From Zhengitettix transpicula (taxonomy: Eukaryota; Arthropoda; Insecta; Orthoptera; Tetrigidae): a stretch of 64,000 bases of DNA. The translations under genes were made by a program, and so were the position numbers. Within the stretch, counting starts at the first letter, position 1. Every line of letters begins with the position of its first letter. Positions 1 to 10,827 of the stretch are shown here, piece after piece. Under the pieces are notes generated by a model that saw nothing but the letters and a program-made list of their open reading frames with translations, did not search any database and had not been told where the DNA came from. The stretch spans positions 9,754,087 through 9,818,086 of the forward strand of contig CM073591.1 in assembly GCA_037074705.1 (NCBI GenBank). Reading direction: 5' to 3'.

Positions 1-176
1 AACAGCAACAAAAACTGAAATGATGATGATAAAAACTAAATAAACCAAATCACATTCACAAAACATGCAGGCCGTAAGAAATTTTAAGTAACACAGATAA
101 AGATTGAGGAAAATCTCATACTTACTTAAGAATGATGACGCTTTTTATGGGCACTTTTTAATTAGGTACGTCAATT

Positions 177-200
177 ACACACACACACACACACACACAC
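177..200. repeat. (CA)n microsatellite
   Basis: Twelve uninterrupted AC units. Confidence 0.95.
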
Positions 201-594
201 AAAAATGCTATACATGATATATTTTCCAAATTTTCTGTTGTTGAAAATAAACAGTTAAATTTTTCTGATTAAACCCATGGAAATAAGCTATCATATTGAA
301 TGAATAATTGCCAGTATTTGAGCCGCTTGCCCTCACAACAACTGGATGAACATCTCTGTTGGCGTCTCCAGGTGAAGTGAAGACAAAGACACACTTGACA
401 AACAAAGCATCACTGGGAGGAAACATCAACCAGCTCAGTTTAATCATACGGCAAACTGCTTCATCGAGAATTGACTACAATTTTTCCAAATCACAATAAA
501 CGAGTACAATAAAGAAAATTGTGAGGCGAAGATGATGTATTTTTTTTTATAAAGAAAAAATTAATTAAAATGTTTAATTTTTATTTTAACATTG

Positions 595-766
595 GTTTTG
601 AATTAATAAAACAATTGATGACCTCATACAGAAACTTTTAATTTTTATTTATACGATACCTGAATAAGATACAAAAAGGTATCGAAACGTCGTCATAATA
701 AAGATTAAAAATAAAAACTGCTTGTATAAGGTAATCAATTGTTTTATTAAAATGTTTAACATTAAA
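595..766. mobile_element. Foldback-like element
   Basis: attaataaaacaattgatga and taatcaattgttttattaaa form the arms; the centre holds gatacctgaataagatac and aaaaggtatcgaaacgtcgt. Confidence 0.6.
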
Positions 767-999
767 TATTTTGTTCACTCGCTCCAAATTGCTTTACATT
801 ATACGGAATAAGTGTAAGGATAAATTATTTCTCTGTATAATACACGTAACTACAATCTGGTGAGAATAATTTAATTTTTTTAAATATATACAGCTATGTA
901 TGTATTTTTTTATGATAATATTATATCAATCTTTCAACTTCTGATCAAATTCATTCAGATAATAATGGATCATGTTATATGAAAATTGGTGTAGTTACA

Positions 1000-1120
1000 G
1001 TAGAAAGAGTTTTTGGGTTTCACTTGGGCGCCAACAGCGATTGAAACGTGACGTTTTGATGACCACAAGCTCTGTCTTCATCTTCTGTGTGAAACCCAAG
1101 AACTCTTTCTTCATATTTCT
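1000..1120. mobile_element. Foldback family B, copy (short)
   Basis: agaaagagtttttgggtttc and gaaacccaagaactctttct are inverted arms; the centre reads gacgttttgatgaccacaag. Confidence 0.65.
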
Positions 1121-1539
1121 CTTAGTTAGAGACAAAGAAACTCAGAGAATTTATATGTAAATTCTGAACATTATTAATGAATATGAATAAATAATATCTG
1201 AATATAAAGAATATAAAATGTAAGCTACGAGTTTATTTTACAAGTTTATTTCCTTCTCAGTGAAACTCGACCACATATTTGGAATACAGAATTTTTATAC
1301 ATGCTCAGACAATCGAAAGCCAACTGAGACAGACAATTTGATTTTGGAAAGACTGAATAGAGTATATCTATGTAAGAGTGCCTGCGCAGCCATTAAAAAG
1401 CTTACTTATTTCTTTTAATCCCTAAAGAGGAACACTGGTATGCTCCTTCGTCACAACTTTGGGTTCAATCTTCCTTCATTCCCCCTCTCGTTTTTGCCTT
1501 TCTTAAAGAGACAATAGAGCTCTTGAGAAAATGCATTAC

Positions 1540-2065
1540 AAAAAGTAAGCCTGCAAGAGAGTTCTCTTGCAGGTGAACCTTCCCAGAGAGCTCTGGAGGA
1601 GGCTACCTTTGGGGATGCCTTCACATCTCTCTGGTTTTTTGAACTAAGGTTCCCACATGCCGAGGCACCTTGGCCTGTTTTGAGAGGTGTATGTTCTGTG
1701 GTCACAGACCTTGGGCATACTGTAAGAGTTGTTCGCTGTTCCCATTGGAACAGTCAGCCAGCTGCCTCCTAAAATGGTCAAGGCATGGAGAGGGGAAAGC
1801 TGCGACCCCACAGCTAACTCTTCTGCTGCCATCGGAAGGGCGTGGGACAAGTACCAAAAGCCTGACCTACCTGATGCAGGTTTTCTCTGCATCACTTTTA
1901 GGCGAATTGCCGGGTAGGATCCTTAAACCATAGCCCCGGGGCCCTAGTTAACCCTTTGCTTCCTTCCACTACCCTTCGCATCCCCCCTTTCAAATCCCTT
2001 CCTATGCTATTAAAGGGGAGTTGCCGCCATGTGGATTACCCTCATGTAGCCTGTTACCCTAAAAA
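1540..2065 (+). repeat. GC-richer dispersed repeat family C, copy 1
   Basis: Shares long blocks with 33620-33960, 36815-37365 and 63525-64000, all in the same orientation. Shared landmarks are tctctcgcaggt-like starts, aaggttcccacatgccgagg, aggtgtatgttc, gaagggcgtgggacaagtac, gggtaggatccttaaac, cctatgctattaaaggggag and ggattaccctcatgtagcct. Open frames inside are not conserved between copies. Likely the 3' region of an unidentified retroelement. Confidence 0.75.
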
Positions 2066-2729
2066 AATGCATTGCAATTGTCTACATCTATTTTAAGCCT
2101 GTAAATTCTTTTTTAAAAGACAAATGTATAATGAGGTGAGAACATTAAATATTTTGAACTACTTGTAAGTTTATCTATAAACAAAGTTTAGCTATAAATA
2201 AATTATAATACAAATCTTTATGTCACATATTTCAAGAAAAAAGTTTCTTAGAGACAATGCCTGTGTTTCTTTTCACTTTGAAAATATAAAATTAAATAAA
2301 TATAAATTTGGGTTCTTAAAGACTAACAGCAAATTCTACCGTTAACATTTAAATAAATTACTATACTGATCATATTTATTGATTTAGCACAAATATTTTC
2401 CCAGAAACGACAGTGGAACTATTTTTACAATTTTAAAAATTGTGGAAGAAACAGGAAAAATGTTTACTGATTAGGTAAATAAATAGCCAATTGGCTTTCA
2501 ATTTTTGAGTGTTTCACATGGTTTTTTGCAGTGTATCATTCTTACAGCTCTTGTGTTTTTTTTTAAATCACTTGAAAATAGCAAAATGGATTACAGAAAC
2601 GTCAAATGTTATTTAATGTAGCTCTGTTTTCTGGCTATGTATTTATCTAATCAGTATAATTTTAATAGTGACGTTTTATGTTTTATAATTTCAGGACAAG
2701 TGTTGTTGGAAAAGAAAAATTTACGTCTG

Positions 2730-2995
2730 ATTGAAAATTAGTAATAAGACAAAATAAGTGATAATGTAAATATCACACGACATTTCTGGGATCCATGTCC
2801 CTTTCGCCTGGTGCTACAAGAGCCTAGAGCGACACAACTGCTTACTTTTGAGTTTTGATACTGACTGGTGCAGTTGTGTCTCTCTAGGCTCTTCTTAGCA
2901 CCTGAAGAAGGGACAAGGATCCAAGGAACGGTGTGTGGTTTTTATATTATCAGTTATTTTGTCTGTTATTGGCTACCTCTCTGATTATTGTTGTT
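2730..2995. mobile_element. Foldback family A, copy 1
   Basis: The two arms are inverted copies: tctgggatccatgtcccttt with gagcctagagcgacacaact on the left, cagttgtgtctctctaggct and gaagaagggacaaggatcc on the right, bounded by tgataatgtaaat and attatcagttattttgtctg. Non-coding foldback MITE-like element. Confidence 0.75.
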
Positions 2996-3548
2996 GGAAA
3001 TGTTCTATGTGTTTGGCTGTTGCTTTAACACGATGTTTTGTCAACAACAATACCACCTGGTTGGAAACCTGAGAACATTTCCAACAACAACAAAAAAACA
3101 ACTTTGGAAATGAAAATAGAACAAATGTTGTCCTTACTTCTTATGAAATTTGAGACCCCATTCATGAGAAAAATTGTTTATCAAGTGAAAAATTTTGCTT
3201 AATTTTGTTGTTGTCCAACATTACTTAAAATGCAGGTCAATACATAAGGCTCACACATCATTCTATTTTGAACTTGTCGAAACAACTGACAACTATTCTC
3301 CAAGTACATCGAACATTCAAAGTTTTTCTTGGGCTACCAACTGCGTCAATATTGTAAGCTCCGACAATGCTTCACATGTCTTCCTATTACAATAACAGAG
3401 TTAGAACCCAAAAAAGAAACTCAAAAACTCATATTACAGGTTTGAATTTATTTCACGCCCAAATAATATAGAGTATGTAGCTTGAATAACATGACAATAT
3501 ATTCAAGAATAAACTGTAAGGAACGTAGGTTTTCCCGGTGTAGTTGCT

Positions 3549-3700
3549 GGATGAAGTTTTCTCGGGATTCCAACCGGGTAGCGTAGTTTTGTAAACAACG
3601 TTTCGATGGCTTGCACCGCCATCTTCTTCAGGTGAAGCCATAGAAACGCTGTGTTTACAAAACTACGCTTCCCGGTTGGAATCCCGAGAAAACTTCATCC
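3549..3700. mobile_element. Foldback family B, perfect-armed hairpin
   Basis: ggatgaagttttctcgggat / tccaaccggg on the left is repeated inverted as cccggttgga / atcccgagaaaacttcatcc on the right; the loop holds gccatcttcttcaggtgaag. Confidence 0.8.
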
Positions 3701-4492
3701 AAGAATAAACTGGTTGGACAGTTTGAATGTTTCTTATATTCCTGCAATGAAACAATTTTTTGGTGAAACAACAATTTTTTTTTCTTTTCAGTTTGACGGC
3801 GAAGAATAAGTGGAAATATACAGGGAACAGAAATAAAAATATATCCTTGCGACATTGTTGGAAATTTTACTGTCACAATGTTTACAACAGAACGAATACA
3901 AATATTTGTTTACAGTTTCTTGGAACACAATCCCAAGGAGCGTCTCTTACATAACATCATAAAAGTAATACTGTGAAGAGTTCATGCAGAACTTCCTGTC
4001 ATTAGAAAATTACATTTCAATGAATACAAAGCGAGAATTTTATCTCAGATGAATCGGCACCAATTCGGAAAATTATACGCCACACACAACAATTTTCTGT
4101 GAATTATTCCTGTATTCAATCAAGTTTATATTGTACGCCCAAGAAATAATATTTTGTGTGAATTAAATTTGTGAAAAAAAACAACAATTTTTATCATACT
4201 TTAAGTAAAAGTATTTGAGAATTGATTTTCCAATTTTCACTACAATACAAAATACTTTTTCTTTTAAAAAAAATCATTCATTACAATAAATATGCTTTTT
4301 CACATGCGAGTCATCAATCATACTAAATTTGAACATATTATATATGTTTCTTTCCTTGTTGTTAGCCTTTGGCTATTTGAATTAATTCCTTTCATCTGTA
4401 GAAATAATTTACCTTCTGACAGTTGAGAAAACAAAAAGAAACAGTTTTTTTTTATATGTCCAATGAAATCTTCCAATGAAAAATTTATGTCC

Positions 4493-4685
4493 GATTGAAA
4501 ATTAATAAAAAGGAAGATAGCCAAATACAGATTGAAGTTTTGTCAACTGACCAGTGTAGTTGTGTCACTCTAGGCTAGTCTTAGCACCTGAAGAAAGGGA
4601 CAAGGATCCCGGAAATATTGAGCGGTATTTACATTATCACTTATTTTGTCTGTATTTAACCTATCTTTCTTATTATTAGAAATCT
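4493..4685. mobile_element. Foldback family A, copy 2 (left arm largely lost)
   Basis: Left end (aaggaagatagccaaatacag) jumps directly to the centre (ttttgtcaactgaccagtg) and a full right arm follows (gtgtcactctaggct, aagggacaaggatcccg, attatcacttattttgtctg). Confidence 0.7.
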
Positions 4686-5011
4686 TACAATACTTGAAAA
4701 GCCTTGACAGAGAAATATTGAAATATCCTTTAATAACAACGTAAAATACAAACGATCAAAAATTCATAATTATTTGTGTGTTTGTGTACAAATAAAAAAA
4801 AATAACACAGAAAGATCAAGGAAAAGTTAAGGATAATTTTTCTTGGTTTGCACACTTTCAACTTAGGTGACACAAATAAAAACATTATAATTTTTCCAGC
4901 CAACTTAACATGCAGCACTCAGATTCAGACCGGTGGTTACAAGATTCATCAACTTTGAAGCAATTTCCTAATTTTCCACAGTTTGCGGACAACATCCAGC
5001 AGACCATTGTG

Positions 5012-5190
5012 TCAATTGAGGTCAGCTCGGTGGAAGGCGCTGACGTGCACTCGATAGCTGCTCTGGTTCTTCAAAGTTTTGCCGCAGAGAGTGCACAGAA
5101 TTGTCCCTCGGTCTACGTGTACATCGCGGATGTGAACCCGCAAATTGAAGTTGTTGGCAAAGTGTTTCAAACACCACTGACACTTGAAGG
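5012..5190 (-). CDS. Alternative terminal exon 10: C2H2 zinc-finger pair (distal trio, farthest in window)
   Basis: Acceptor ctgtttctag (TAG rather than CAG), then CC, completing the shared G to Ala; 58 residues, then TGA. Finger 1 is CQWCLKHFANNFNLRVH then IRDVH; linker VDRGTIL; finger 2 is CTLCGKTLKNQSSYRVH then VSAFH; short tail RADLN. Longer open frames on both strands overlap it and hide it, but only this frame has the eight ligands with C-x2-C-x12-H-x4-H spacing. The VHIRD motif places it with the exons at 10589 and 12776. It lies about 52 kb from the last common exon. Predicted protein about 351 residues. Confidence 0.85.
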
Positions 5191-5984
5191 CTAGAAACAG
5201 AAAAAATAAACATTACAGTGAATTTCTTTTGCAAAGTAAAAAAGTTAACTTTGTTTCTAACGTGAATAATAAAGAGAAGCAAACATTTAGTGATCCACAA
5301 GGCTCTTAATGCAATCACTGTGTAATTTAAGGGTAAATATTCAAGTTTAAAACACCACTGGATTTATAATCAAGTGTTTAATGAACTTCAGTAAAAAATT
5401 CAGTTAGTATAACCTTTCATAATAGATAAGTTAACTCTGTGATAATTCAAATATATAATGTACTACTATATGAAAATAATTTATTGATCTCGTAAGATAT
5501 TTTCACACACAGAACATTTTATCATTGTTATATTTTTTTCAACGTCACGGAAAAATTAGAACCAACTCCAGATTATGTTGGTATTTTAATGCTGATTTGT
5601 TTTAAAAAAGGAATTAATTTCAAAAGTCAATTTATAGACATTTGTGTGTTTACTACATGAAATTACTTCATTACTTTCGACACATTCTTAATTACGCATT
5701 TTATCATCTTATTTATAAGTCATTTCTAAGAATAAGTGTAAACATCCCAGGCCAAATTTATCTTGAGTACTTAAAATAAAAGGTAATACTATTGAAACAT
5801 GAATGCACTTTGAATGATTTTGAGTTGATGAAGTGTATAGTTAATGACCTCATGGCTAACTTCTTGTCTTGAAAATCTGACAACAATAAGAAAACAGAGA
5901 CTAAAGACACCTCCTACTAATATTAACCCTGTTTCCTTAAAAACTTCCCATTTGTAAACATACTGACACTTCAAAATCCAGATT

Positions 5985-6457
5985 ATTAAGGTATGTGGAT
6001 GAAGAAAATGTCAACCGGATCGGGAATCGAACACAGGACCTCCTGCTTACTGGGCAGATGCTCATGTCGACTCCAGACCTGGTGAGGGATTAGCTCAGTG
6101 GTCAGAGCATCGCCTCGTAAGTGGGACCTCCTGCTTACTGGGCAGATGCTCCTGTTGACTCAAAACCTGGTGAAACAGGGAGTAGCTCAGTGGTCAGAGC
6201 ATCGCCTGGTAAGTGGGACCTCCTGCTTACTGGGCAGATACTCCTGTCGACTCAAAACCTGGTGAAACAGGGATTAGCTCAGTGGTCAGAGCATCGCCTG
6301 GTAAGTGGGACCTCCTGCTTACTGGGCAGATGCTCCTGTCGACTCAAAACCTGGTAAAACAGGGATTAGCTCAGTGGTCAGAGCATCGCCTGGTAAGTGG
6401 GAGGTCCCGGGTTTGATTCCCAATCTGGTCGACATTTTTCAATCCACATACCTTAAT
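5985..6457 (+). repeat. 92-bp tandem array of tRNA-like half-hairpins inside inverted ends
   Basis: Four A-box-like motifs (tagctcagtgg) start at 6091, 6183, 6275 and 6367, exactly 92 bp apart. Each unit contains a forward half (gagcatcgcctggtaagtgg) and then a near reverse complement (cctgcttactgggcagatgctc), so each unit can fold on itself. Only the last unit continues into a B-box-like gggtttgattccc at 6409-6421. The array is bounded by inverted ends: attaaggtatgtggat at 5986-6001 and atccacatacctta near 6441-6454. The head (6012-6060) holds a reverse-oriented copy with its own B box (gggaatcgaaca). It looks like a tRNA-derived SINE that became a foldback and expanded in tandem. Open frames through it only reflect the repetition. 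Confidence 0.8.
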
Positions 6458-6689
6458 TAACTTAACCATGACCATTTGGTTTGGGGGTTGTAAGCCTTTT
6501 CTCTTTATAATCCATATTGTTTGAGAACCTTCAAGTTGCCAAGACGTTTCTGTAGGAAATTTGAAACTCTGTGGATGGTACATGCTATTTTTAGATTCAT
6601 TCTTAATTGCTCCTTTTTCATATAAATATAAACCCAAGACATAAATAAGGACAACAGAAAAATTTTTAATATCTCTCCAACTCAGACGT

Positions 6690-6850
6690 TTCTTTCTCAC
6701 CTTTGTAAACTCGTCCTCTCCAATCACTTTCGGCATCTGCACAATGTGCCGATTCCACTTCCTTTCCTGAAACCAAGTTTGTCTTCTTCAACAATTTCTA
6801 ACTCCTCTGCTAAAGCCATCTGTTTGAATAATCATATCAATTTTTTTTCA
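6690..6850 (-). mobile_element. Reverse-transcriptase fragment (LINE-like)
   Basis: The minus strand reads MALAEELEIVEEDKLGFRKG then SGIGTL before a stop. The xxQFGFRKGxGTxDA motif marks the central reverse-transcriptase region of RTE/CR1-like LINEs. A neighbouring frame continues with basic sequence. Only this short piece is recognisable. Confidence 0.35.
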
Positions 6851-7219
6851 ACGTTCTGAGAATAATGTTATAAATTTCACCACAATTTTAGTTTCTAGTC
6901 TAGTGAAGACAAGTCAATGTCAAGTAGTACTGGTTAATCTCATTAGCAATATTACGATATAAATGTACTACCCCATGATTTACAAAATGTGTTCAATTTT
7001 CTTGGAGAAATTTACTCAATATTATTATTCCAGTAACGAGACATCATATTGTAATATATAATATAAAATTGCAGCTTCTAGAATTTACAATCTTACATCC
7101 TTAATGGGATTGACATTATATCTTCTTATAGAAGAATATTCCAAAATAGCTGCTTAAATAAGAGTCAAATAAAATTTTAAAAAATTCTCAGTTTATCAAC
7201 CTGGTCGACTGTTTATTTC

Positions 7220-7510
7220 AAAAACAACATTTTAGCAAAATTTGTCTCCACTGTCGTCAGGTGACTGACTGGCGCGTCAAGACAATTCTGATCACAGTCT
7301 CAGCATCTTAGGAGAAAGGTTCGACTACTCAGTAGTTTATCTTTAGTAATCAGCAAGTGGTGAGGATGTTATTAGAAAGATAAAAATATTGCAGAAGTTG
7401 CAGCCTTTCTTCTAAGATGCCGAGACAACAGTCAAAATTATCTCGGCAAGGCACAGTCACCTGACGACGGTGGAGATGAATATCGCTAAAAATGTTTTTT
7501 TTTTAATAAA
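7220..7510. mobile_element. Foldback-like element
   Basis: aacattttagcaaaatttgt with ctgtcgtcaggtgactga on the left and agtcacctgacgacggtg with atatcgctaaaaatgttt on the right are inverted arms. Confidence 0.6.
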
Positions 7511-8033
7511 CATGACATCATCATTGTTTGAGTCAAATAATTTTTCAAAATATAAATCACACATTTTTATCAGTTCTGTCAGACAGAGAATCTTTTGAAA
7601 CTCAGCGCTCACATCTGAAGACAAGCTGTCATTTGAAAAACTCGATAGCAATACTCTGGAGCAAGCTGTTTGAATCATACATGCCTGTATTCAAATGTGA
7701 GAATTATTTATTCAAGTCAATTTATACTTTTCCAGAAATAAAATTGGCAATTAATTTAATTTAAACGCACTAGATAAAGTACATTGTTACTTACCTCAGA
7801 GCTCTTTAAACAGTTAAGTTCAAACTACAACTGACACTGAATTTGAAATATAGAACAGACATTCTGATAGTGCAAATAATTCACAAGCATAATTCTTTTA
7901 CGTGACATAAGGAGTTACTTTAAATTTATACGATTATTTGTCCATCATTGTGAGAGTAAATATTAAATGAAACAAGAGAAACATAGATAAGTACTTATAT
8001 TATTAACTCATCAGGACCAGAAAAAGAGATAGA

Positions 8034-8335
8034 GAATTACCTTAAATTGAGAGTAGGCATCACCGTACCACATAGTAAGAAGCGAGTCAAATTTTCGGGG
8101 CCCCACAATCTCCTTCCTCAAGGCAGAACAGTAGTACACCTTGAAGCAGCCAACTGCGAATAGTCAAAATCAAAGTCCAGTGGGCCAGACAGAGCTTGAA
8201 TTTGATACTGTCCATTTGGCTGAGCTATTCTGTCTTGGAAAGGGACTTCAGTCTCTGAAGATTTGATACACTGGTTACTATGTAGCATGTCGGAGCCTGC
8301 CCTTAATTTAAGGTAAGTCAGTCATTCTCTACCTC
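8034..8335. mobile_element. Insertion with inverted ends
   Basis: gagaattaccttaaattgag at the left and cttaatttaaggtaag with tcattctc at the right are inverted copies around about 260 bp of unique, GC-richer DNA (ggggccccacaatctccttc). No coding frame recognised. Confidence 0.45.
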
Positions 8336-8854
8336 ACTTTACAGTCCATTTAAACTATAAATTTGACAAACCATTCTCAAGAATAGCAGACCGCCGCCAG
8401 TGTCCATTTATGGTTATACATACTGGATAAGGCAGCCAAAGTTAGGACAACACTGACTATTTTTATCAAACAGGTTCGCTGTTTTAGCGAACTGCTATAA
8501 GGCAGCTGTGCTGACCTAGTGGTACATCATCTGACCATAAGTATGGAATCCAGCAGACACTATCATTATTCAGGGTGTGTACTTGGAAGGAGATTGTAAC
8601 GCCTGATCAATGGTGGCTATGGCCACTTCGTCAAGTGTTTTCCATCCTTGTGTACACTTCAAATTTAATGTTCAGCCAAGCTGTGAGCTATTTCTTTAAC
8701 TTCATACCCTTACAAATCATCAAACATTGTACTATTGACATTACACGCTAAAATTATGGAACAGCAAAATTTATAAAGAAACACAACCAATATCTAAAAT
8801 ATAATACACCTGTGTTAAAAATATACAAATTACATTAATAAATAGCCAAATAAC

Positions 8855-8945
8855 AGACAAAATTAATCTGCGATCCTTGTGACTTTCATCAGGTGATTAA
8901 AGATGGAAGTCAAATTAGGCTATTTATTTATCTAATTAGTAAACA
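8855..8945. mobile_element. Foldback family A-like, short partial copy
   Basis: aatagccaaataacagacaa and ctgcgatccttgtgactttc remain, then the right end (aggctatttatttatctaat). Confidence 0.45.
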
Positions 8946-10109
8946 ACCAATATTTGGATGGGCTTCTAATGTGGTGCGAACTTAATATCGACCACGAGTC
9001 AAATGAAACATCATGAAACAGTTTTTTTTTCAGGCATGAAAGATGCATAAAAGGATGACAGGATTTTCATAATTTAGCTGGGAAAACAGACCAATTCATT
9101 GTGTGTTCTTCGTTGTTCCACGTAATTTATTGGTCTGCTTTTTTGGTTTACTTTATTATTCAATTGTCAATTTTTACGACCCTAAATATATAATTTCACC
9201 CTATTATCACTGAAAACTTTCCTTGTAAATGGAACTTATTACTCCGTACACGAATTTTTGAATCAGTCGCACATTCGTTGAACTGCATTGCCTACAAAAT
9301 TGCGGAATATGCTATAAATATGTAAATAGTTTGTCCAGTTTTCCCCTTTTGGTTCTGTTTTCCTGCCTCTGCTTTCTGTTTTAGTAAATATCTATGACGA
9401 CATCCCTCCGTACCAAGTGACAGGAGATGAATACCAGGAAGTGATTAGTGTCGTGTGCGTGTTTCCTAAAGATAGTGTGTATGATTGTAGTGACTAGACA
9501 AATGTAAACAGATATGAATTTTTGTGTGTGTGTTTTTGTGTATTATAAGTTTATATGCAATTTATCTACTGTACATTTGTGACGAATCCTATTTCCTCTT
9601 TAGAGGGCTAATGGTGAATAAATCTATCTATCTATCAACCAAAGGAGAAGCAAATGATAAAGGAATGATTAGTGATAGAATTTAGGAAATGAAGAAAAGA
9701 AAATTTTATACAAACGCACTTCTAATCAACTACTGACAACTTAAGCATGTACCTCCTATACTTTGCATCATACAGACCTCTGAGATAAAATGTGATATTT
9801 TTATTGGGGCTCTTAAACTAGAAACATACAAAGGTAAACAAACACATACCAACAAATTTGAGAACTAAGACAGAGCAAATATATTAAAAAGTCAATTATA
9901 TAAAATCGAATAAAAGCAATACTTTATAACATGCATGAAACAGTTATAGGAATATGCAAAAACATATTTATAAATGCTGTGTTCAGTAAAAAAAATAAGA
10001 AACATCAATTTTGTTCTCAGCAAATATATATATTATTATAAGGGAAAACAAAAACCTTCCACATAAAGAGTAAATCATTTTAAAATTATAAGCTAAAATG
10101 AAAAAAAAA

Positions 10110-10340
10110 ATTACGTCGGATTTAAAATTAATAATAAGATAGATAGCCAAATTCAGACGAAGAGAAGTGATCATATAAATACCACACTGCAACGTTTCTG
10201 GAAGCCTCGTTCCCTTCTTCAGGTGCAGAAGAAACGGCAAAGCCTAGAGAGACACAACTGCACGAGTCAGTTGACAAAACCCCAAAGATTTTTGTTGTGT
10301 GGTATTTATATTATCACTTGTCTATTTTTCTAATTATTAA
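10110..10340. mobile_element. Foldback family A, copy 3
   Basis: Left arm agatagccaaattcagac, ataccacactgcaacgtttc and agcctagagagacacaactg; the right arm is short (ttgttgtgtggtatttatat, tatcacttgtct). Lies just below the C2H2 exon at 10589. Confidence 0.7.
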
Positions 10341-10588
10341 AATTATAAGTATACATAAAATAAATTTATTCCCCAAAAAATATTGGTTTAAATTTGAGAA
10401 CTTCTGCCAATCGAGAAAAAATTTATTGCCGTCGTGTTATTTTCACAGAACTAAAAATGTAAACGACACTAAATAAATTGTAGACATTCAAGTTTAAATA
10501 AATGTTACTTTTATTGATATCTAATAATTGTACAGTATAAAACAATTACAAGAAAAATCATCTCCTACTCAAATTTTTCACAACCTAA

Positions 10589-10827
10589 TTAAGATATTTT
10601 CTTTATCAACCCAGAGTCATTGACCAATTCTTCTTTCGAATGGTTTCTGTACATGTGCACACGGAGACAACTTTTATTTTTAACCATTTTGCCGCAAAGG
10701 TTGCACGTGAACGGTCCAAGTTGGCAGTGTGCGTCACGCACGTGAACCGAAAGGTTCCATCTATATCTGAAGAAGCGAGGACACAGGGGACACTTGTGCC
10801 TTGACGCGGAACTATACCAAGATAAAC
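10589..10827 (-). CDS. Alternative terminal exon 9: C2H2 zinc-finger pair (distal trio)
   Basis: Acceptor cgtgtttcag, then GT (junction Gly); 78 residues, then TAA. Lead LSWYSSASRHK, finger 1 CPLCPRFFRYRWNLSVH then VRDAH, linker CQLGPFT, finger 2 CNLCGKMVKNKSCLRVH then MYRNH, tail SKEELVNDSGLIKKIS. Another frame of the same strand is open across most of the exon but has no zinc ligands. The KNKSCLRVHMYR core is nearly the same as in the exon at 12776, so the two are tandem duplicates about 2 kb apart. Predicted protein about 371 residues. Confidence 0.9.

Larger units (their letters stand above)
1..5011. other. 3' flank of the distal exon: repeats, no gene seen
   Basis: Beyond the most distal terminal exon found. 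Holds the repeats listed (microsatellite, foldbacks at 595, 1000, 2730, 3549, 4493 and family C copy 1). Whether the transcription unit continues below position 1 cannot be told. The open frames between them show no domain. Confidence 0.6.
5191..10588. other. Intron sequence with repeats
   Basis: Contains the 92-bp array, the LINE fragment near 6700, foldbacks at 7220, 8034 and 10110, and at 9570-9640 a sequence ending in (ATCT)n that looks like a retroelement tail. No further zinc-finger exon seen. Confidence 0.6.

Noticed and set aside
208..447. 79-codon minus-strand frame near the window start
   Set aside because: No zinc ligands, acceptor or recognised domain; part resembles the foldback family B loop (aggtgaagtgaag).
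4910..5318. 94-codon plus-strand and 98-codon minus-strand frames
   Set aside because: Both are shadows across the short C2H2 exon at 5012-5190, whose frame alone has the zinc ligands.
6121..6416. Two plus-strand frames with a repeated GPPAYWAD-VDSKPGETG-like peptide
   Set aside because: The 92-bp tRNA-like tandem array passes through all three frames in turn; the peptide repeat is a by-product.
6081..6440. True tRNA genes in the array
   Set aside because: Only one unit has both boxes, and no complete cloverleaf with paired acceptor stem can be drawn.
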